In this document: piece after piece, positions 32,512-40,579 of the stretch
How positions within the stretch are numbered: position 1 is the stretch's first letter
Layout: every line of letters starts with the position of its first letter
From: an uncultured Alphaproteobacteria bacterium
Lineage (GTDB): Bacteria > Pseudomonadota > Alphaproteobacteria > HIMB59 > GCA-002718135
Assembly (NCBI GenBank): GCA_902530685.1
Contig: CACAAZ010000012.1
Location: 1-40,579 of the forward strand
DNA: 40,579 nucleotides
Reading direction: 5' to 3'
Translations under genes and position numbers: made by a program
The notes under the pieces: model-generated
The model's input: the letters and a program-made list of their open reading frames with translations, nothing else
What the model was told of the DNA's origin: nothing
The model's database searches: none

Positions 32512-35500
32512 AGAACTCACAAATATATTTAGTCAAAGCTTGGGTATACAAAATTTTAATAGTTTAAAAATTGCTATTGCTAGTCCTGAAGATATTCGTT
32601 CATGGTCTTTTGGGGAGATTAAAAAACCTGAAACTATTAACTATAGAACATTTAAACCTGAAAAAGACGGTTTGTTTTGTTCGAGAATTTTTGGTCCAGT
32701 TAAAGACTATGAATGTCTGTGTGGAAAATACAAAAGAATGAAATTCAGAGGTATCATTTGTGAAAAATGTGGCGTCGAAGTCACTCTATCCAAAGTTAGA
32801 AGGGATAGAATGGGACATATAGAATTAGCAGCTCCTGTATCACATATTTGGTTCATGAAGTCATTGCCTAGTAGGATAGCCACGTTACTAGACATGACAA
32901 TTAAAAATCTAGAAAAAGTTCTATATTTTGAACAATTTATTGTAGTTGAACCAGGTTTGACTGACCTTAAAAAAGGTGAAATAATTTCAGAAGAACAATA
33001 CATAGATTATCAAGATGAGTATGGTGAGGACTCTTTTAGTGCAGCAATTGGCGCTGAAGCTATTGAACAAATGTTGCTTAATATTGACTTAGAAAATGAT
33101 TTTAAACAACTTAAGATTGACCTAACTGAAACAAAGTCTGAATTAAAGAAAACAAAAATCACAAAAAGACTAAAACTTATTGAATCATTTATAACTTCCA
33201 AAAATAAACCAGAATGGATGATCTTAAGAGTTCTGCCGGTAATACCGCCAGAGTTACGACCTCTCGTACCTTTGGATGGTGGTAGATTTGCAACAAGTGA
33301 CCTGAATGACTTGTATAGAAGAGTTATCAATAGAAACAACAGATTAAAAAGACTTATTGATCTAAGAGCTCCAGATATAATAATCCGTAATGAAAAAAGA
33401 ATGCTTCAAGAATCTGTGGACGCACTTTTTGATAATGGAAGAAGGGGAAGAGTAATTACATCAACTAATAAAAGACCTTTAAAGTCTTTATCAGATATGT
33501 TGAAAGGTAAGCAAGGGCGTTTTAGACAAAATCTACTTGGTAAAAGAGTGGACTACTCCGGCAGATCTGTGATTGTAGTTGGCCCAAATCTCAAATTACA
33601 TCAATGTGGTATTCCAAAAAAAATGGCTCTTGAATTATTTAAACCATTCATATTTCACAAACTAGATATCTATGGTTGGGCAAACACTATTAAGGCTGCG
33701 AAAAAGCTTGTTGAAAAAGAGGATCCAAGGGTATGGGATATTCTTGAGGAGGTTATTCGAGAACATCCAGTTTTACTAAACAGAGCTCCAACACTTCATA
33801 GACTAGGAATACAAGCCTTTGAGCCTATTCTAATTGAAGGTAAATCTATCCAATTACATCCTTTGGTGTGTACTGCGTTTAATGCTGATTTTGATGGAGA
33901 TCAGATGGCCGTTCACGTGCCGTTAAGCCTAGAAGCTCAACTAGAGGCTAGAGTTTTAATGATGAGTACGAATAATATTTTATCACCATCAAGTGGAAAA
34001 CCAATAATTGTGCCATCACAAGACATCGTTTTAGGTATTTACTACTTATCTATACTTCGTGAAAATCAAAAAGGGCAAGGCAGATCTTTTATTGATTTAA
34101 ATGAAATCATGAAAGCTCTAGAAAATAAAGATATTACGTTGCACTCTAAAATTTATGCTCGAAAAAATGATTATTTTAATAAAAACAATTTAGTTGAAAC
34201 TACTCCCGGCAGAATGATACTCGGAGATATATTACCTAAAAATGAGAAAATTAATTTTAAGATGATAAATAAAACATTAACAAAAAAAGAAGTTAGCAAT
34301 ATTATAGATACTGTCTATAGGCATTGTGGACAAAAAGAAACTGTATTATTTGCAGATAAAATAATGAAAATTGGATTTAAATACGCCGCTGTTGCTGGCA
34401 TTTCTTTTGGAAAAGATGATCTCATTATTCCATCCGATAAACAAAAACTTCTTGAAAACACACAAACTAAAGTTAATGAATATGAAGATCAATACCAAGA
34501 CGGCTTAATAACTCAGGGGGAAAAATACAACAAGGTTGTAGATGCATGGTCTGACTGTACTAACAGAGTTGCTGACAAAATGCTTGAGGTAATATCAAAT
34601 CCATCTGATGATCAACCAATCAACTCCGTATATATGATGGCTCACTCTGGTGCTAGAGGTTCAGCAGCCCAGTTAAAACAGTTGTCTGGTATGAGAGGTT
34701 TGATGGCTAAACCCTCTGGTGAGATTATTGAAAATCCAATTAAATCTAATTTCAAAGAAGGTTTATCAGTACTAGAATATTTCACATCTACACATGGCGC
34801 AAGAAAAGGACTTGCTGATACAGCATTAAAAACAGCAAGTAGTGGATATTTAACAAGAAGACTCGTTGATGTAGCTCAAGATGCTGTAATAAGAGAAGAG
34901 GATTGTAAAACTAAAAATGGAGTGATTGTTGAAGAAATAGTTGAGTCTGGTAACATTACTTCCACTCTTTCTGAGAGGGTACTTGGAAGAACACCTGTAA
35001 ATGATGTTTTAGATGAAAATAACAATTTGCTAATTAAAGCTGGTGAAATAATTTCTGAAAGTCATTTAGAAAATATTTCTAAATTAGGCACAAGGTCACT
35101 CAAAATTAGGTCCGTTTTAACATGTGAAACTGAAGATGGAATTTGTTCAAAATGTTACGGTCGAGATCTAGCAAGAGGCACACCGGTAAATATTGGCGAG
35201 GCAGTTGGAATTATAGCTGCTCAATCAATAGGAGAGCCTGGTACCCAACTAACAATGAGAACTTTTCATATTGGAGGTGCTGCTAGCTCATCTGTTGAAC
35301 AGTCTAACTCAGTTTCTCCAATTGATGGAAAAATACAACTAGATAATGTTAAAATTATAAAAGATAAGTTTAACAATAATATTGTTTTGAGCAGAAATGC
35401 AAAAGTCAAAATATTTAATCAAGATATAGAAAAATTCTCTGCGAATATTCCTTTTGGGTCTAAACTTTTCGTGGAGGATGGATCAAATATCAAGGTTAAT

Positions 35501-36613
35501 CAGACTATCGCTGAATGGGATCCTTACACTCTTCCTATAATTGCTGAAAATAATGGCTTTGTTAAATATGTAGATTTAAAACAAGGTTCTTCTTTTAGAG
35601 AAGCTATCGACGATACCACGGGTATATCTAGTAAAATCGTTATTGATTGGAGCCAAAATCAAAAAAGTAAAAATTTTAAACCTGCTATAAATATTGTTCA
35701 AAACCAAAATGAAGATGATTTTCTCAATTACCCTATGTCTATTGACACTATTATTAGTGTAGAAGATGGTGAGGAAATTTCAGCAGGTCAAGTTTTGGCA
35801 AGAATACCCAAAGAGTCTTCAAAAACAAAAGACATTACTGGAGGTCTTCCAAGAGTTGCCGAACTATTTGAAGCAAGAAAACCAAAAGATCCAGCAATTA
35901 TGTCTGAAATGGATGGAAAAATCTCCTTTGGTAAAGATTATAAAAATAAACGTAGAGTTATCATTACAAGTCTTGAAAATGATAATTCCATAGAACTTTT
36001 AATTCCAAGATCAAAGTATTTAAATGTTCAAGAAGGTGATTTTGTTAAAAAAGGAGATATACTTGTTGAAGGAACACCTGTTCCACACGACATTTTAAGA
36101 ATATTAGGAGTTGAAGAATTAGCAAGATATCTTGTTAGAGAAGTTCAGGCTGTTTATAAACTTCAAGGTGTTTACATTAATGATAAACATATTGAAACAA
36201 TTGCTAGACAGATGCTTCAAAAAGTATTGGTTAAAAATCCTGGAGACTCTAATTTAATCTCCGGAGAGCAAATCCAGAGAAGAGACTTAATTAAATTAAA
36301 TAAATTATTGACTGAGCAAAACAAGCAACCTATTGAATACGAACCAGTTTTACTAGGAATAACAAAGGCAAGCTTGCAAACAAACTCTTTTATTTCAGCT
36401 GCGTCTTTTCAAGAAACAACAAAAGTGCTTACGGATGCGGCCACTCTAGGAAAGATCGATACTCTAAATGGTTTAAAAGAGAACGTCATAGTTGGAAGGC
36501 TAATTCCAGCTGGAACTGGTAGAATGACTTCTGAGTATGAAAAAATTGCTAAAATCAGAGATCAGGAAATAGCATCTCAAAATGAGGCTAAAAGCTTAGA
36601 AAAACCAGAATAA
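32504..36613 (+). CDS. rpoC: DNA-directed RNA polymerase subunit beta'
   Basis: 1369 aa; zinc finger [39 protein letters not shown] catalytic motif. Confidence 0.99.
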   Translation: MNKELTNIFSQSLGIQNFNSLKIAIASPEDIRSWSFGEIKKPETINYRTFKPEKDGLFCSRIFGPVKDYECLCGKYKRMKFRGIICEKCGVEVTLSKVRRDRMGHIELAAPVSHIWFMKSLPSRIATLLDMTIKNLEKVLYFEQFIVVEPGLTDLKKGEIISEEQYIDYQDEYGEDSFSAAIGAEAIEQMLLNIDLENDFKQLKIDLTETKSELKKTKITKRLKLIESFITSKNKPEWMILRVLPVIPPELRPLVPLDGGRFATSDLNDLYRRVINRNNRLKRLIDLRAPDIIIRNEKRMLQESVDALFDNGRRGRVITSTNKRPLKSLSDMLKGKQGRFRQNLLGKRVDYSGRSVIVVGPNLKLHQCGIPKKMALELFKPFIFHKLDIYGWANTIKAAKKLVEKEDPRVWDILEEVIREHPVLLNRAPTLHRLGIQAFEPILIEGKSIQLHPLVCTAFNADFDGDQMAVHVPLSLEAQLEARVLMMSTNNILSPSSGKPIIVPSQDIVLGIYYLSILRENQKGQGRSFIDLNEIMKALENKDITLHSKIYARKNDYFNKNNLVETTPGRMILGDILPKNEKINFKMINKTLTKKEVSNIIDTVYRHCGQKETVLFADKIMKIGFKYAAVAGISFGKDDLIIPSDKQKLLENTQTKVNEYEDQYQDGLITQGEKYNKVVDAWSDCTNRVADKMLEVISNPSDDQPINSVYMMAHSGARGSAAQLKQLSGMRGLMAKPSGEIIENPIKSNFKEGLSVLEYFTSTHGARKGLADTALKTASSGYLTRRLVDVAQDAVIREEDCKTKNGVIVEEIVESGNITSTLSERVLGRTPVNDVLDENNNLLIKAGEIISESHLENISKLGTRSLKIRSVLTCETEDGICSKCYGRDLARGTPVNIGEAVGIIAAQSIGEPGTQLTMRTFHIGGAASSSVEQSNSVSPIDGKIQLDNVKIIKDKFNNNIVLSRNAKVKIFNQDIEKFSANIPFGSKLFVEDGSNIKVNQTIAEWDPYTLPIIAENNGFVKYVDLKQGSSFREAIDDTTGISSKIVIDWSQNQKSKNFKPAINIVQNQNEDDFLNYPMSIDTIISVEDGEEISAGQVLARIPKESSKTKDITGGLPRVAELFEARKPKDPAIMSEMDGKISFGKDYKNKRRVIITSLENDNSIELLIPRSKYLNVQEGDFVKKGDILVEGTPVPHDILRILGVEELARYLVREVQAVYKLQGVYINDKHIETIARQMLQKVLVKNPGDSNLISGEQIQRRDLIKLNKLLTEQNKQPIEYEPVLLGITKASLQTNSFISAASFQETTKVLTDAATLGKIDTLNGLKENVIVGRLIPAGTGRMTSEYEKIAKIRDQEIASQNEAKSLEKPE

Positions 36614-36712
36614 TTCAAGATATTCTCTTGACTTTATTGCTATATATTTTAAAGACCCCTACGATTTGTTAAAGGTCGTGGATTTAATCCAAACACTTAA
36701 CTTGAGGGAAAA

Positions 36713-37084
36713 ATGCCAACTATTAATCAACTTGTCCGTAAGGGCAGAACAAATGTAAAAAAAAGAAATAAGGTACCAGCCTTAGATCAAAGCCCTCAAA
36801 AAAGAGGTGTTTGTACTAGAGTTTATACAACAACACCAAAAAAACCTAATTCTGCTTTAAGAAAAGTTGCAAGAGTAAAACTAACTAATGGACAGGAAGT
36901 TTCAGCATACATACCAGGAGAAGGTCATAACCTTCAGGAGCATTCGGTTGTATTGATACGTGGTGGAAGGGTTAAAGATTTACCTGGCGTACGATATCAT
37001 ATTCTTAGAGGAACACTTGATACGCAGGGAGTTAGTTCGAGAAAACAAAGAAGATCCTTATATGGAGCAAAACGTCCGAAGTAA
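36713..37084 (+). CDS. rpsL: 30S ribosomal protein S12
   Basis: [44 protein letters not shown]. Confidence 0.98.
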   Translation: MPTINQLVRKGRTNVKKRNKVPALDQSPQKRGVCTRVYTTTPKKPNSALRKVARVKLTNGQEVSAYIPGEGHNLQEHSVVLIRGGRVKDLPGVRYHILRGTLDTQGVSSRKQRRSLYGAKRPK

Positions 37085-37086
37085 TT

Positions 37087-37557
37087 ATGTCTAGAAGAAG
37101 AGCAGCTGAAAAAAGAACTATACTTCCTGATCACAAATTTAAGGATTTAGTATTAGCTAAGTTTATGAACAGAATTATGGAAGATGGTAAAAAATCCGTT
37201 TCTGAAAGAATTGTTTATGGTGCGTTTGAAATTGTTTCTGACAAAACAGATAAAAGTCCAATAGATTTTTTTCATGAGGCTTTAAATAATGTTAAGCCAT
37301 CTTTAGAAGTAAGATCTAGAAGAGTTGGAGGAGCAACTTATCAAGTTCCGATGGAGGTGAGACCTAAAAGGGCTCAAACTCTTGCAATGAAATGGATAGT
37401 TGACTCGGCTACAAAAAGAAATGAAAAAACTATGAGGGAAAGAGTTGCAAACGAAATAATAGATGCGTTTAACAATAAAGGTAATGCCGTAAAAAAAAGA
37501 GAAGAAACTCACAAGATGGCTGAGGCTAACAGAGCGTTCTCACATTTTAGGTGGTAA
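37087..37557 (+). CDS. rpsG: 30S ribosomal protein S7
   Basis: [59 protein letters not shown]. Confidence 0.98.
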   Translation: MSRRRAAEKRTILPDHKFKDLVLAKFMNRIMEDGKKSVSERIVYGAFEIVSDKTDKSPIDFFHEALNNVKPSLEVRSRRVGGATYQVPMEVRPKRAQTLAMKWIVDSATKRNEKTMRERVANEIIDAFNNKGNAVKKREETHKMAEANRAFSHFRW

Positions 37558-37560
37558 TTG

Positions 37561-39639
37561 ATGACTAGAACTCATGAACTTGGAAAGTACAGAAATATTG
37601 GAATCATGGCACATATCGATGCTGGCAAAACTACAACAACTGAGCGTATTTTATATTATACAGGTAAATCACACAAGATTGGTGAAGTGCATGATGGTGC
37701 AGCAACAATGGATTGGATGGAGCAAGAGCAAGAAAGAGGTATAACAATTACATCTGCCGCAACAACATGTTTCTGGAATGACCATAGAATCAATATCATA
37801 GATACACCTGGTCACGTTGATTTTACAATAGAGGTTGAGAGATCACTTAAAGTTTTAGACGGAGCAGTAGCTGTCTTTGATGGTGTTGCAGGAGTCGAGC
37901 CACAATCAGAAACAGTTTGGAGACAAGCTGACAAATATAAAGTTCCAAGAATGTGTTTTATAAATAAACTTGATAGAACGGGAGCAAACTTTTTCATGTG
38001 TGTTGACATGATTACTGAAAGATTGGGATCCTATCCTTTAGTTACTCAATTACCAATTGGCATTGAAAGTCAACTTAAAGGAGTAGTTGATTTAGTAAAA
38101 AATATAGCAATTATATGGCAAGATGAAAGTCTAGGTGCAAAGTTTGACATAGTTGAAGTTCCAGATGACCTTAAAGATGATACTGAAAAATATAGATTAA
38201 AGTTGATAGAAAAAGTAGTCGAAGAAGATGATTCAATTATGGAAAGCTATTTGGATGGAAAAGAACCATCAATAGACGAATTAAAACTTTGTATAAGAAA
38301 AGGAACAATTAAAGGATCTTTCGTACCAGTATTAACAGGATCCGCGTTTAAGAATAAAGGAGTTCAGCCTCTTTTAGATGCTATAATTGATTATATGCCC
38401 TCACCTGAAGACGTTGAAAGTGTAAAGGGCTCTGATTTAAAAGATGACTCAAAAGAATTGTTAAGAAAGTGTGATGATAAGGAACCTTTTAGTGCATTAG
38501 CATTTAAAATTATGACAGATCCTTTCGTAGGAAGCCTAACTTTTACAAGGATTTATTCTGGTACAATTAATGCTAAGGACTCTGTTTTAAATTCTAACTC
38601 TGGAAAAAAAGAAAATATAGGAAGAATGCTCTTAATGCATGCAAATAATAGAGAAGAAATAAAAGCTGCGCACGCTGGAGATATAGTGGCCTTAGTTGGT
38701 TTAAAAGATGTAACAACTGGGGAAACTCTCTGCGATAATAATAATCCTATAGTTTTGGAGAAAATGGACTTTCCTGATCCAGTTATTGAAGTAGCAGTTG
38801 AGCCAAAAACAAAAGCTGACCATGAAAAAATGGGTCAAGCTCTTGGAAGGTTGGCTCAAGAAGATCCTAGTTTTAGAGTTACAACTGATCATGAAAGTGG
38901 CCAAACAATTATTAAAGGTATGGGTGAACTTCATTTAGAAATACTAGTTGATAGAATGAAAAGAGAATTTAAAGTAGAAGCTAATGTAGGTGCTCCTCAA
39001 GTAGCTTATAGAGAAACAATCTCAAATTCATATGATGTAGATTACACCCATAAAAAACAATCTGGTGGAGCAGGGCAATTTGCAAGAGTAAAAATAAAAT
39101 TTGAGCCTGGAGAACCTGGAAGTGGTTATGTGTTTGTTAATCAAATTAAAGGTGGAAATATACCTACCGAACATATTCCAGGAGTTGAAAAAGGTCTTGT
39201 TGCACAACAACAAACAGGCGTCATAGCTGGTTTTCCATGCATAGATTTTAAAGCTGTTTTATATGATGGTGCATATCATGACGTTGACTCTAGTGTATTG
39301 GCATTTGAGATTGCTGCAAGAGCAGCCTTTAGAGAAGGTATCGCAAAAGCCAGTCCTGTCCTACTTGAACCAATGATGAAAGTAGAGGTAGTGACACCAG
39401 AGGAGTATATGGGTGACGTTATTGGTGATTTAAACAGTAGACGTGGCCAAGTACAAGAAATGTCAACAAGAGGAAATGCAAATGTAGTTGATGCAATGGT
39501 TCCACTTGCAAATATGTTTGGTTACGTAAATAATTTACGATCACTCTCTCAAGGTAGAGCAAATTATACGATGCAATTTGATCACTATGAGCAAGTGCCA
39601 TCTAATGTTGCCGATGAAGTGAAAGCAAAGTTAGCATAA
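37561..39639 (+). CDS. fusA: Translation elongation factor G (ATG 37561 preferred over TTG 37558)
   Basis: [47 protein letters not shown]. Confidence 0.98.
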   Translation: MTRTHELGKYRNIGIMAHIDAGKTTTTERILYYTGKSHKIGEVHDGAATMDWMEQEQERGITITSAATTCFWNDHRINIIDTPGHVDFTIEVERSLKVLDGAVAVFDGVAGVEPQSETVWRQADKYKVPRMCFINKLDRTGANFFMCVDMITERLGSYPLVTQLPIGIESQLKGVVDLVKNIAIIWQDESLGAKFDIVEVPDDLKDDTEKYRLKLIEKVVEEDDSIMESYLDGKEPSIDELKLCIRKGTIKGSFVPVLTGSAFKNKGVQPLLDAIIDYMPSPEDVESVKGSDLKDDSKELLRKCDDKEPFSALAFKIMTDPFVGSLTFTRIYSGTINAKDSVLNSNSGKKENIGRMLLMHANNREEIKAAHAGDIVALVGLKDVTTGETLCDNNNPIVLEKMDFPDPVIEVAVEPKTKADHEKMGQALGRLAQEDPSFRVTTDHESGQTIIKGMGELHLEILVDRMKREFKVEANVGAPQVAYRETISNSYDVDYTHKKQSGGAGQFARVKIKFEPGEPGSGYVFVNQIKGGNIPTEHIPGVEKGLVAQQQTGVIAGFPCIDFKAVLYDGAYHDVDSSVLAFEIAARAAFREGIAKASPVLLEPMMKVEVVTPEEYMGDVIGDLNSRRGQVQEMSTRGNANVVDAMVPLANMFGYVNNLRSLSQGRANYTMQFDHYEQVPSNVADEVKAKLA

Positions 39640-39947
39640 TGGATAACCAAAATATTAGAATTAGGTTAAGAGGTTTTGATAACAGTCTTTTAGATACAAG
39701 TACTCTTGATATAATCAATACTGCAAAGAGAACTGGAGCAAAGGTTAAGGGCCCTATCCCTCTTCCTACAAGATTTGAGAGGTTTACAGTTAATAAGTCG
39801 CCACACGTAGATAAAAAAAGTAGAGATCAGCTAGAAATTAGAACTCATAATAGATTAATAGATATAATAGATCCAACACCACAAACAGTAGATGCTTTAA
39901 TGAAATTAGATCTATCAGCTGGTGTTGAAGTGGATATAAAAATATAA
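39639..39947 (+). CDS. rpsJ: 30S ribosomal protein S10
   Basis: [40 protein letters not shown]. Confidence 0.98.
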   Translation: MDNQNIRIRLRGFDNSLLDTSTLDIINTAKRTGAKVKGPIPLPTRFERFTVNKSPHVDKKSRDQLEIRTHNRLIDIIDPTPQTVDALMKLDLSAGVEVDIKI

Positions 39948-39948
39948 A

Positions 39949-40579
39949 ATGATTAGATCAGGATTAATTGCAACCAAGCTAGGTAATTCTAGTTTTTACA
40001 ATAAAAGTGGTGTAGCTACCCATGTCACAATTTTAAAAGTTGAGGATTGCATAGTATCTAATGTAAAAACAAATGAAAGACATGGATACAACGCAGTCCA
40101 ATTATCAAGTATAGACACTGGAAAAGATATTAATAAAATTAATAAAGCTCAAAGAAAAATTTTTAGTTCAAATAATATTTCCCCAAAAAAAATTATTAAA
40201 GAGTTTAGGGTTGATGATGAAAATATATTAGAGGTAGGAACAACTTTAAACGTAAATCACTTTAAAGTTGACCAATATATTGATGCAAGCAGTATATCAA
40301 TTGGAAAAGGTTTTGCAGGCGTTATGAAAAGACATAACTTTGGAGGATTAAGAGCTTCACATGGAGTTTCTATATCACACAGATCCCATGGTTCCACCGG
40401 TCAAAATCAGGATCCTGGAAGAGTATTTAAAGGAAAGAAAATGGCTGGCAGAATGGGTGGAAAAAAGGTTACAAAACAAAACCTCAAGGTATTAGATATT
40501 GATGAGGAAAAAAAATTGTTAATAGTAAAAGGATCTATGCCGGGAAAAAAAAATACTATTGTTTATATAAAAGATGCTG
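39949..40579 (+). CDS. rplC: 50S ribosomal protein L3 (3' truncated by window edge; absent from the ORF track)
   Basis: ATG 39949 opens MIRSGLIATKLGNSSFYNKSGVATHVTILKVEDC..., including SHRSHGSTGQNQDPGRVFKGKKMAGRMG (the L3 signature); runs open to the window end. Confidence 0.95.
   Translation, partial: MIRSGLIATKLGNSSFYNKSGVATHVTILKVEDCIVSNVKTNERHGYNAVQLSSIDTGKDINKINKAQRKIFSSNNISPKKIIKEFRVDDENILEVGTTLNVNHFKVDQYIDASSISIGKGFAGVMKRHNFGGLRASHGVSISHRSHGSTGQNQDPGRVFKGKKMAGRMGGKKVTKQNLKVLDIDEEKKLLIVKGSMPGKKNTIVYIKDA

Noticed and set aside
36713-37084. Possible streptomycin-resistance substitutions in S12
   Set aside because: The TTPKKPNS and GGRVKDLPG lysines are both conserved.

Overview
This is an AT-rich alphaproteobacterial chromosomal window, probably from a streamlined marine lineage (SAR11/HIMB59/AEGEAN-169-like; this placement is inferred from composition and protein flavour only). 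I see no CRISPR array, transposase, integrase or phage module. Positions 1-9 kb hold housekeeping genes: hisZ 3' end, purA, rpoH, rluD, xseB, tlyA, aroC, fabI, pdxH, pyrE and a UspA-family gene. Positions 9-22.4 kb are more accessory. They contain a TIGR02186-like/TauE-SafE membrane cassette, a YeiH-type exporter, and a molybdenum/tungsten-cofactor and formate dehydrogenase island (mobA, fdhD, tupB-like permease, mobB, moeA, tusA-like, a fused NuoE/NuoF-type fdsB, fdsA). A small unlisted lipoprotein ORF and the dgoK-dgoA pair follow. Positions 22.7-40.6 kb hold tRNA-Thr, rlmB, and one large translation/transcription supercluster: tRNA-Tyr, tRNA-Gly, tuf, tRNA-Trp, secE, nusG, rplKA, L10 leader, rplJL, rpoBC, rpsLG, fusA, rpsJ and rplC (truncated). 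The best leads are the W/Mo-FDH island with an orphan TupB-like permease, the very compact convergent and divergent gene junctions (including a 24-bp tandem duplication across one of them), the rplJ leader architecture, a tRNA-Thr with two stem mismatches, and the 40-aa lipoprotein. I found no convincing wholly novel system.
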